Positions 55,583 to 64,000 of a DNA stretch of 64,000 bases are shown here, in pieces. A program made the position numbers and the translations under genes. Every line of letters begins with the position of its first letter. The stretch's first letter is position 1. Source of the stretch: Simmondsia chinensis (lineage: Eukaryota; Streptophyta; Magnoliopsida; Caryophyllales; Simmondsiaceae); the NCBI GenBank assembly GCA_018398585.1, contig JAGTTD010000018.1, forward strand, positions 4,285,501 to 4,349,500, given 5' to 3'. A model generated the notes under the pieces. The model had not been told where the DNA came from, did no database searches, and worked only from the letters and a program-made list of their open reading frames with translations.

Positions 55583-57540
55583 CTGGAGCAGCATAGCCAA
55601 CGGTACCTCTCACACTAGTCGAACAACTTTGAGATGGGTTACAGGTATCTGAAAGAAATCGTGCCAATCCGAAGTCCCCTATCTTGGAAACCATATCATT
55701 GTCCAGTAGAATATTGCTCGGCTTCAAGTTGCAATGCATTACTGGAATTTGGCAGTCATGGTGAAGATAATCGAGTGCAGAAGCCACATCAATGGAAATA
55801 TTTACATGTTGGTGAAGGTTGAAATTCTTAAATTCTTAACTTGTTCATGTGCTCTGTTGTCGCCTTCCACATTGGGATGTAGCCAATTCTAGAGACTCCC
55901 AAGGGGCATGAACTCATAAACCAGAGCTTTAAAATCATTGCCTCGAAAATCGATGCTTGAGCAAGCTGTTATTACTTTGATGAGATTGCAATGTCGGAGG
56001 CTTCTTAACCCTTTACATTCTGCCATAAAGCTCCTTAATGCTCCTCGACTTTCAAGGTTGAGTACTTTCAAGGCAACCATGGTCCCGTTAGTAAGGATTC
56101 CCTTAAAGACGAAGCCATAAGTACCTTTACCAAGTAAATTTGCTGAAGAGAAGCCTTCAGTTGCTTTAAGTAGCATGTCATATGACACCTTCATGAACGA
56201 CTCCCTTGATGACAATCCTACTATAAATGATGGTTTATTTTTGCGAAAGATATAGCACAAACATGACACCATGAACATGGTAGCAAGTGCACAACTAAAC
56301 GAGATTATCAACTTAGTTTGGAGGGACACGAATTTCCTCTTAGTAGCTACCCTTGTAGTACATCTTGGTAAATGTAGTGTAGGAATAACTCCATAGAGCT
56401 TATTATTACTATGAAGACCCATTGCACTTATATTTAGAAAAACTCATTTTGTTGGAACCTCTCCCTCAAAATAATTGTAAGATGGATTTAGATATGTAAG
56501 GGGAAAGTCACCGAAGAATGGGGGGTTTGGCCGGACAAATTGTTGTGAGAGAGATCAAGGGTCTCGAGACTTATTAAAGATTTCAAATGTGGAGGAATAG
56601 ATCCACGGATGCAATTAAAGCTCATGTTTAGATATGAAAGGCTAGAATAGCTTCCAAGGCCTTATGAAATCTCACTAGATAATTCAATCTTTGACACATT
56701 CTAGTACACTAAATTTGTTAGTGTACCAACCTCTGAAGACAAAGGTCCTTCGAAATGGTTTTGACGGAGATTTGCGTAGAAGAGTTCGAGTAAGCTCTCA
56801 AAGAGGTTGTTGGGAACGTGCCTAGAGAGGCTATTTACAGAAATATCAAGTAAGAGCAAATTTTGGCAATTCCTAAGACTTGTTGGAATGTTTCCTTGCA
56901 ATTGGTTTCTAGAAAAGTGGAGCTCGCTCAATACTGCCAAGTTTCCTAGGGAGGGAGGGATGCTCCCTGTGAATTTATTTCTTTGAATTCGCATGATTTG
57001 TAGGCTGCTAAGCTTGCCAATGTCATGTGGAATGGTGCTTGTGAATTGGTTAAAAAGAGCAGTGAAAATCTCAAGATTCACTAGATTAGTGATACATGAA
57101 GGAATTCTTCCAGACAATTGATTGTAACCGAGTGTTAGTATGTAGAGTCGGGTTGAGAGGTTCGCTATTGATTCAGGTAATACTCCTTGAAAAGAGTTAC
57201 CTTGTAACAACTTTTCAAGGGTGCTACAGTTAACAAGTGTATTTGGGAAGTTTAATTTATCGATGTCTCCTTTTCCAAGATGGTTACTCCCTAGATTCAA
57301 TGTATTTAGGTGCTTCAAAAGTCCAAAATTAAAGAGTACAATTCTAGTAAAATTATTTTTTTCTAGTTCAATATTTTGGAGACTTGTGAAGTTGGTCAAT
57401 GAGACAGGGAGAGCTTCAGTGAAACTATTATTACTAAGGTGAAGAACCTCAAGAGTAGGGAGCCTGAATGCTATATCTTGTGGAAGACTCCCATGAAGAT
57501 AGTTTTCACTCAATTCTAGTCCAATAAGGGATATATTTGT
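55583..57540 (-). pseudogene. LRR receptor-like kinase, exon 1 C-terminal part (LRRs, membrane segment, kinase N-lobe)
   Basis: Receptor kinases of the Xa21/EFR/FLS2 group sense microbial patterns at the plasma membrane. From 57540 leftward come about nine leucine-rich repeats (GLELSENYLHGSLPQDI, YNQLSGRIPSCITNLVNLE, RNKFTGSIPPSLGNL), a damaged last LRR at 56420-56700 with stops, a membrane segment (LIISFSCALATMFMVSCLCY at about 56280) and the kinase. The kinase has LGKGTYGFVFKG, Lys in VALKVL and Glu in MAECKGL. The catalytic loop reads HCNLKPSNILLD, with Asp replaced by Asn, and DFG is kept. A stop follows GSL at 55889. It is a pseudogene whose N-terminus is missing here. Confidence 0.92.
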
Positions 57541-57763
57541 TACTACTTTCGTAGCCCTAACTGGGAGTTCTATATTTTAAGATTGATTTTTTTTAATTTA
57601 TTATGTGCTTGTAGCCATACTTTGATTTCCAATATTATTCACATGTTTTCTTGTGCCTGTAGCCTATACTGTAGTACAGTAGGTTTTTCACAAGTAGTCA
57701 GGGTTGAGATTGTACCAAATCCTGAGCACAATCTTTATACAAATTAATGCGTAATTACAAATG

Positions 57764-58020
57764 ACAAAGGAATTTGTTAGTGCTATTAAAAAAATCTATG
57801 CTACACCTAAAGTGATAAGATGGGTTATACCCATAAACTAGTTCATTACTCTAAGCCCTAACTTAAGCATTAATCCAGGTTTAATATGAAATTAAGCGTG
57901 ATAAAGGAATTTTGTATTGTTATTAAGATAGTCCATGCTACTAGAGTGATAAGATGGGTTACGCCCTTAGACTGATTCACAATCTTAGGCCCTAGGGTAA
58001 TGTTAATTTAGGTTTAGAGC
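57764..58020 (+). repeat. diverged tandem duplication of about 130 bp
   Basis: Both copies contain AAAGGAATTTTGT-like starts, GTGATAAGATGGGTTA, a CATAAACT/TTAGACTGATTCA segment, and TTAGGCCCTA or CTAAGCCCTAA. Divergence is considerable. Confidence 0.7.
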
Positions 58021-58310
58021 TTATAGTCTAAGCTTTTAAGTCATTGTCGTGATAAAATATAATGCTGGGATTTAATTTAGGCTAACCTAAATTCATACTG
58101 TAAACTAACTTCGATCGATTTACAACTTTAATTTATCTTCTAATTCTGTTATTTTATTTATAAACCCATTCTTTCAACAAAACCGAATTTCTAACAACTT
58201 GGTAATCATTGATTTTAACTTTGTATAGATTCTTTGAGGATACGACACCCTTATACCCGATCGAGCTACGCCAAACTCATACATTTGAGAGTATAACATT
58301 AAAACCACAT

Positions 58311-58740
58311 TTAATGTTGATCTCGCTACGATGAACTTTTGGCTCGACTTTTTTACATTGAGCTCGACTTGGGTTCAACTCAAACCTCGCCAAGCTCAAA
58401 AAATTCAAGCTCGATCTTAGCTCGTCTCGGTTAAGCTCAAACCCGGCTCAGTGAGCTCCAAACTGAGCATTCAATCGCCCGGCTCATTCAAGTTCAATCT
58501 AGGGTCATTTTGTCTCGGTCTCGACTCATTTAGCTTGGGCTTGGCTTATTTAGGCTTGAACTCATCTAAATTTGATATATTTAAGCTAATGAATTATTTT
58601 AAGACAAGACTCGTTTAGGCTCGAGATCCTACGAGTTCGAGCTTTGTTAGGCTCGGGCTTGACTCGATAAGCTAAACAAGTCAAGCTTTTAAAGGTTTAT
58701 GAAGAGCCAGCTCACAAGAGCTAGCAAGCCGTCCCTCAAG
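58311..58740. repeat. degenerate AGCTCG/GGCTCG repeat
   Basis: Many AGCTCGACTT, GGCTCGGGCTTG and CAAGCTCAA words occur in both orientations. Such patches are seen as terminal or subterminal regions of some plant DNA transposons, but no ends or target duplication were identified. Confidence 0.6.
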
Positions 58741-59142
58741 TTGAAACGACTAGTTTTGACTAACACGAGGAATTTTTTTATTTTTTTTTCTAAGCACAAA
58801 TATGGATTGCCCAATAATAACAACATAAACACATGATAAGGGAACCAACCTGATACCCAATCCACCTAGAATGAATTAGCTAATTTGAGACCTGACATCA
58901 AAATGGATAATCAACCCAAACCTGAACATATACACGTAAAGAAAACTTAAAAACATCAACAAGTTTTATTCTGATTGAGTATTGGAAAAACGTCCCCTCC
59001 TACAATTGAAGGTCCACATCATTACTCAAAGACTGGAAGGTTGAATGCACGCTCCCACATAACACCAAGAAACTCAGTTGCTATCACCAATAGCATTAGC
59101 TCACACCCTAACATGAAAAGAAGTCAAAACATGAAAATCCAC

Positions 59143-59458
59143 TGATGAAGCGCATAAAGTGGAAAATTTGTGAACGAGAAGGTTCAACAGGCTTCCCTTA
59201 TATTTTATTACTAAATTAATGAAACAAAAGGAAATAATATCTATTCTAATTCTCGCACCGAGAATAGAAAGAGCTAACAACTCAAGAAAATAATCTAGAA
59301 AAATTCAATGCTAAACTCTAGAGTTCCTCTTGTTTAAATAGAGGAGCTAGTTAACTAATACTAAAACTCTAAAAGCTAAGAAATAAACATAATTTAAACT
59401 AGATAATTCAAATTAAAACTTCCTAACACTAGATAATTGTTGTTCACAAGTTGCATCA
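59143..59458 (-). repeat. 3' LTR of the truncated gypsy element, 316 bp
   Basis: On the plus strand it reads TGATGAAG...GCATCA, giving TGATG/CATCA inverted ends. The sequence after it toward the element interior is purine-rich on the minus strand (CCAAAGAGGA), fitting a polypurine tract. The partner LTR is absent. Confidence 0.75.
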
Positions 59459-60439
59459 TCCTCTTTGGGTTGGAGAGAATTCGCCCTCAAATTTGCCTAG
59501 GGATCTTCTGCGGTAACTTCACTAGGTCATGTTTCCGCATGCCGGTTCCCCATCACGCCAAGCTCCGACTTAGCACAGTTGTTAGGATGTGGTTGTTGGA
59601 CTACTCTGCCAAGATATGGGTTGTAGCTTGTCCCGCAAAGGTGTGAACCGCATCAGTCTCTCCTTATAGGAGAGGATTCGCCCATGAATCCACCATGAGC
59701 TCGTCCCAACCATTTTCGCCAATATGAGGAACATATTGGAAATCCTTAGTTGCACCTTCTTGTGGTTGGGGCGAACTTCAAGCAACGATCCTCGAGTCTG
59801 CACAAGTATTACCTGCTGTTTGGAGATAAAGTCTCGCATCCTCTCATGTGGACAAATAAGATGGGAGAATGGCGCAACCTCTGCTGGTGATTGCTGAATG
59901 ACGCCATTGCCAATTCTGAGAGGTAGAAACCTTGAGTTGCAATTTATTGGGCTGTCAAAAGCCAACCTGGCGCAACATCATTTCTACTCCCAACTCCTGA
60001 TGTGCTTGGCAATAAAACATCGGATTAAGATACCCAATATTCTTCTTGCCATCTCTGTCATAACATCCGCCATTGATGCAGAAGGCCCACGATATATAGT
60101 GACCCCGTTGACGGACCTTCGCCCACATCTTCCCGCCATGGCTCATCCTCTTTAAGTGACAAAAGTGATGTGAACCCTTGCAGCCTGGAATCCTGAAGCT
60201 TCACAAGGCTCGCTCGGTGACAGAGCATATGCGGTAACTCTCCTTCCGATGTTTGACCCTTCCACGGCAGACTTTTCCCTATCATCAACACAGCACTCGA
60301 TACCTCTTCTGGCTTTTCAACCTGTTCTGCTTGGCGGCTTTCTTCTATCGGCACAATTGCATCCTTGCTCCCGCCAACATCTTTGGCGAGCAAAGGGACT
60401 TAGGATCCACGGTTTCTCCAGTCGTGGGGCTTCATCATT

Positions 60440-61265
60440 TTTAGGCAATAAGAATATTCTTGTGCCATCCAACACGAAGCTATAGGTGTTTCGTCATCCG
60501 TCATGGATGGTGCCTCTATCGAATTGCTATGGTCGCTCCAATAGTAGATGTCACGCATCCATGACTACCACATCACTCTACACTCCGTCTTGATAGTTTG
60601 CTCCAATTGAAAAGGTAACCAAACAACGCTTAGAGATGGTTACCTAGTTTCTTTTCTTGAGCCAAGACAACTTGTATAGGTTTGGATGATCCTCCGTCTT
60701 CAGCCCAAGCTTTTGAACAGGTTCTTCGGAGATGACATTCTCACAGCTTACTGAGTGTACCACTCGACGGCATACCCTCTCTCCAATAGTGCACGTCGTC
60801 TGGAAGATGCCACTCTTCAGCCAGTTGTCTCCCTCTTCTTCCTTTGGCGCAAAGCGGACTCGCCTTACCACAAGTATATGGCCCTCGTTGCCTGCAACTG
60901 CTTCTTCGCCTTGTGGCGCAAATTCGTCGCTATCCTCTTCCTCAACTATCACGCCATCTTCAGCTTGGAGACCTTCGATGTACAACCCTTTTCTTGGCCT
61001 GTCACTCTTTCGACACTCTGCAGCATGGTGTCCCATCTCTCCGCACTTGAAATAATGGGTTCTTGAGTTGCTTGCCAATTCCTTTCCAAGGTTGGCGGCA
61101 ACAGGTTTCACATGCACATCCGAGTTGATTGGAAGTCATACATGGTCACCCCCACTATCTTGGGTGTTCCAAGTACCACCAACTTGACAACGCCTCTGTT
61201 TCTTCTCGATGTTTGTTGCAACCTGACTCGCTTCTGAGACCGTAAAGATGCTGAACATGTTCAAC
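60440..61265 (-). pseudogene. gypsy gag zinc knuckle and aspartic protease remnant
   Basis: The minus strand encodes a gag end (MFSIFTVSEASQVATNIEKK), the zinc knuckle YFKCGEMGHHAAECRK with its first Cys replaced by Tyr, an acidic linker, and DNWLKSGIFQTTCTIGERVC. The protease active site then reads VVHSVSCENVIS where the family has DSGS, so the catalytic Asp is His. The reading continues with LVTFSIGANYQDGV, SDVVVMDA and QFDRGTIHDG, broken by stops. The protease would process the polyprotein in the particle; here it is inactive. Confidence 0.88.
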
Positions 61266-61266
61266 A

Positions 61267-61650
61267 TTAGATCATCTTGCATTGCTAGCCATTAAGAGTG
61301 CGATATTAGGTGGTTTTGATGGACCTTTGAGTTCTTGGAACAACTTTGTCCATCACTGCAAATGGATAGGAGTTACATGCAATTGCAAACACCAAAGAAT
61401 CATCGTGTTAGACTTAAACTCCAGAGACTTGGTAGGCAAAATATCCCCTTCCATAGGTAACTTGACCTTTCTTCACTCAGCTATTCTTTTCAATAACACC
61501 CTTACTAGACCGATTCCTCTAGAGATAGGTCGTCTTTTTAGACTACAACGGCTATCATTGAACAAAAACTCCATTAGCGGAGAAATCCCGACTAACGTAT
61601 CTCACTGCTTGAACATAGAATATCTCAATGCTAGTTCCACCAATTGTGTG
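61267..61650 (+). pseudogene. LRR receptor-like kinase N-terminal fragment, opposite orientation
   Basis: The plus strand encodes LDHLALLAIKSAILGGFDGP, then LSSWNNFVHHCKWIGVTCN (the N-terminal cap with paired Cys), and three LRRs: VLDLNSRDLVGKISPSIGNL, HSAILFNNTLTRPIPLEIG and LQRLSLNKNSISGEIPTNVS. The signal peptide is missing because gypsy sequence starts at 61265. The LRRs stop at about 61650, where LARD-2 sequence begins. It does not overlap the part of the receptor carried at 55583-57540, so both may come from one gene split by an inversion. Confidence 0.9.
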
Positions 61651-61659
61651 TTGTGAATA

Positions 61660-64000
61660 TAGAAGTAATTGGGTAAGAATGCATGCAAAATTTTTATAAG
61701 AATAAGTTGAACATAGTACTGAAAATGGGCCTATACTAAAACTAAAAACAATATCCAAAGATACATGCCTGCGGATTTTCAATAGGGTGAATATTAATAT
61801 TTGAATCCATGTGACATATTTGCTAGCATGTATGCTGTGATTAGCATGGTTTTGCCTAGTTTCACATATTTTTTGTTCTTTTCGTCCCCACATATGTAGC
61901 AGAAAGACTATTTGACTGCGTTTTGGCATCTTGTACAATGAATATATTAAGTCGCATATGTTTGTTGAGATGAACTCACATTGATACGACTTATACCATA
62001 AGCTAGTAAAATGTGAGGATAGTGTTATATGAAGTAATAGTGCTATGTTCCATAAGAATAATTTTACCATAATCCTTCTGTAATTGTTTGAGTGCACCAA
62101 TACTTGTCCCATGCTAGCTTGTGTGAATTGTTTGTGGTGTAGACTTGGGTTTTGGCCCTGGGATGGGCAGGCGGTGAAGAGTGCAGCGGGTCTCCCGCTT
62201 TTGTTGCCCATCTAAAACTAAAGTGGGTAGCTTGATAATATTGACGATTGGGCCAAAAGGCGCTGCAACTATGTGAAATACCTTGACTTATGGTATAATT
62301 TAAGGGTTTTTTTTGTGTATATATTATGAAGGGCATAAGGCGTCTGTGTGAAATATCTCGACTTATGGTATAATTTAAGGTTTTCTTTATATTATGAAGG
62401 GAATAAGTTGGATTATGGTTTCATGTGACCTAATTGATTTTGACCCTATCGAGCTGAAATAATATTGTTATTAGTTTGGGTGTTATGTCGCTAATTATTC
62501 TAAGTAGTAGGTGATATCTTGTGATAAAGTGTGAATAACTAATAATGTGCAGTATATAACTATTTAGCCAACTGTGTGTGTACGATTATGTACGTTGTGC
62601 ACATTTGAGATAGAGATGTATTTTTATTGATGTGATGCGTGCTCAACTATTGTGTTATACTCACTGTTGTTGAAGTTGGCATATTATGGAGCTAGTTCTT
62701 TGACAACTCATTACGGACGCCTCAATGTGGGGGTTAAAGAAACTTGTGATTGATGTTGGAAGTGGCCAACTTAAGTACCACTTTGCTTTATGTTCAGTGT
62801 CAAAATGCCAATTGTAAAAGTTGAGCTTGATGTTCTCCTACTCATAGTTCAAGAAGGATTGTGTGGGCACTGCACACCTAATAGGTTTGGCAATTGAAGG
62901 CTTATGCCTTAGAGATGGTGTCATGTGACACTTGATGGAGGATGTTGTGATTGTTAAGGAATGAACAAGGTAGATCCTCTGTTAAATGACTTTTAAGAAG
63001 GCTATGCGTTTCTAAAAGCCTTTTAAGAAGGTGAGATGTGATAATTAGAGGGAATGGGGCTTAAGTGCATTTGTGTGTCTTGATCTTAATGGGTCACCAT
63101 CTCAAGAATTATTCACGAGTTCAATGGGTCAAACAAAATCATGGTTAGGAAAAATGAAATTTAGGCACTCGAGCCCATTCCGAGTTATTGCTGTTTTTGT
63201 GGCTTAAGGATTTGTCCGTACTATCATGACTATGAGGTTGAGCTTAATGCTCTCAATGTTTTCCATAGCCTTTTATGGTGGTGTGATGCAGCACACTTGA
63301 TGGAAACACCAATCTGCCATGATGTTGAGGATGAGCTTTGTGCTTTTAATAATGTCCATAGCCTGTGATAGTGGTGCGGGGCAACACACCTGATGGACTT
63401 ACCTACAGGAATGTAGGGGTGTTAGTCGCTCTCTGTTGAGAGTATGGCCTTATTCTCTAGAGCATTCCTGAGAACTCAGGTTTCGAGTTGTTGTAAAGGG
63501 TCTTACAAGTCCTATTAGAAGAATGCGCCTCAATACTGAAGTTACATGAAATAGGGGTGTATGTGCTTCACAATAATCTTTCAGGTTCAAGATTTAGTTT
63601 ATACTGTAAGGTTGTGAGGCGTGTATACTCAATAGGTGTCGATTCAAGTCCAAATAACATTGGTACCGTCTAGTGTGATTTCCTTTGCTCGGTTATTATT
63701 TTCCTCTAAACCCTAAAATTGTATCATGGGGGGATTGTTCGATAGGCTCCACTTTTAGCGTGAGAAATTTATTCCACGTAGACATTAGTGAGCCAGTGTT
63801 TTTGTTTTAGGGTTGTTCGTTACTATTTATGGCTATTGTAAATAATGAATTAGGCCCTATTGAATGAGGCCCCATTGAATTACGCCATTGAATGGCCCGC
63901 CATAAATTCTCGACCATTACATCTTTTTGTGTCGTTTATATAATGGTCAGTTTTCTTGTTTGATGAATACACCAAAAAATGATCTCTCTCTCTTTTTCTC
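61660..64000 (+). mobile_element. LARD-2: second non-coding LTR element, 5'-truncated and running off the window
   Basis: Colinear by eye with LARD-1: CTAGCATG and ATACGACTTATACYATRAGCTAG (about 61985) match 1750-1940; CCAACTGTGTGTGTACGAT, GGAGCTAGTT and TTAAGTACCACTTT (62568-62785) match 3945-4235; and the GTTGAGCTT/CACACTTGATGG modules (63231-63400) match 4700-5010. The purine tract CATGGGGGGA precedes an LTR starting at 63736. No coding sequence is present. The left end is lost at the junction with the receptor-kinase fragment. Confidence 0.78.
63736..64000 (+). repeat. LARD-2 3' LTR, first 265 bp
   Basis: Starts TGTTCGATAGG directly after the purine tract and includes a TATATAA box at 63937-63943. 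Beyond the first four bases it does not resemble the LARD-1 LTR, although the interiors match. Confidence 0.65.

Larger units (their letters stand above)
57545..59137. other. non-coding block between the kinase pseudogene and the gypsy remnant
   Basis: Contains a diverged tandem duplication (57764-58020) and a GCTCG-rich patch (58311-58740), with AT-rich sequence around them. No frame of interest. It separates the two halves of the receptor-kinase gene. Confidence 0.6.
59143..61265 (-). mobile_element. truncated Ty3/gypsy retrotransposon lacking reverse transcriptase and integrase
   Basis: On the minus strand the fragment runs from mid gag (61265) through a zinc knuckle and protease to a 3' LTR at 59143-59458. 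Between about 60400 and 59970 the reading passes from post-protease sequence (EESRQAEQVEKPEE) straight to 3' terminal sequence, so reverse transcriptase, RNase H and integrase are deleted. It abuts the N-terminal receptor-kinase fragment at about 61266, with no 5' LTR. It probably entered and then broke the receptor gene. Confidence 0.8.

Noticed and set aside
60249..61066. Several plus-strand frames of 60 to 107 codons
   Set aside because: Antisense shadows of the gypsy gag-protease remnant.
61555..62336. Minus-strand frames of 90 and 218 codons
   Set aside because: They run across the boundary between the receptor fragment and LARD-2, with no domain and colinear non-coding counterparts in LARD-1.

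Overview
This window is flowering-plant nuclear DNA, most likely from a woody or large-genome eudicot, although the species cannot be told from the sequence. The evidence is the content: Ty1/copia and Ty3/gypsy LTR retrotransposons, a CACTA transposon, hAT- and Mutator-like MITEs, L1-type LINE remnants, a SINE, and a broken Xa21/EFR/FLS2-type LRR receptor kinase with the intron position usual for that subfamily. There is no bacterial-type operon structure. I found no intact host gene: every recognisable coding region is a transposon polyprotein or a pseudogene with stops, frameshifts or insertions.

Layout. 1-6244 is a non-coding LTR element (LARD-1, left LTR cut by the window edge). 6529-7700 is a long inverted-repeat DNA element holding a minus-strand SINE whose head derives from 5S rRNA. 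8433-18562 is a complete decayed copia element (copia-1, TSD GAAAT) that has taken in a hAT MITE and two minus-strand LINE fragments. 19655-29763 is a CACTA element (TSD TCA) interrupted by a complete copia element, copia-4 (20699-25694, TSD CTGAT). 30095-38004 is copia-2 (TSD AAGAA), whose gag is split by a 2.2-kb solo LTR (31252-33442, TSD CAAAC).

From 38204 to 54067 lies a minus-strand copia remnant (copia-3). It is split by a second solo LTR of the same large-LTR family (38829-52099), which is itself split by an 11.3-kb non-coding gypsy-like element (39576-50898) packed with short hairpin-forming repeats. Copia-3's own LTR carries a Mutator-like MITE with a perfect 9-bp TSD. 54263-57540 is the LRR-kinase pseudogene (minus strand). 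Its N-terminal piece lies about 3.7 kb away in the opposite orientation (61267-61650), next to a truncated gypsy element (59143-61265). The window ends in LARD-2 (about 61660 to beyond 64000), which is colinear with the LARD-1 interior.

How the parts relate. Autonomous families (copia-1, -2, -4) appear beside non-coding ones. LARD-1/2 share a leader motif and 3' untranslated motifs with copia-2, so they may be mobilised by copia-2-like enzymes. The nesting gives a relative history: copia-3 before the solo-LTR family before the gypsy-like LARD, and copia-2 before the second solo LTR. The features most worth checking are the 5S-headed SINE, the paired-change hairpin arrays inside the gypsy-like LARD, the palindromic TCGA arrays of copia-2, and the inverted, pseudokinase-like LRR receptor gene.
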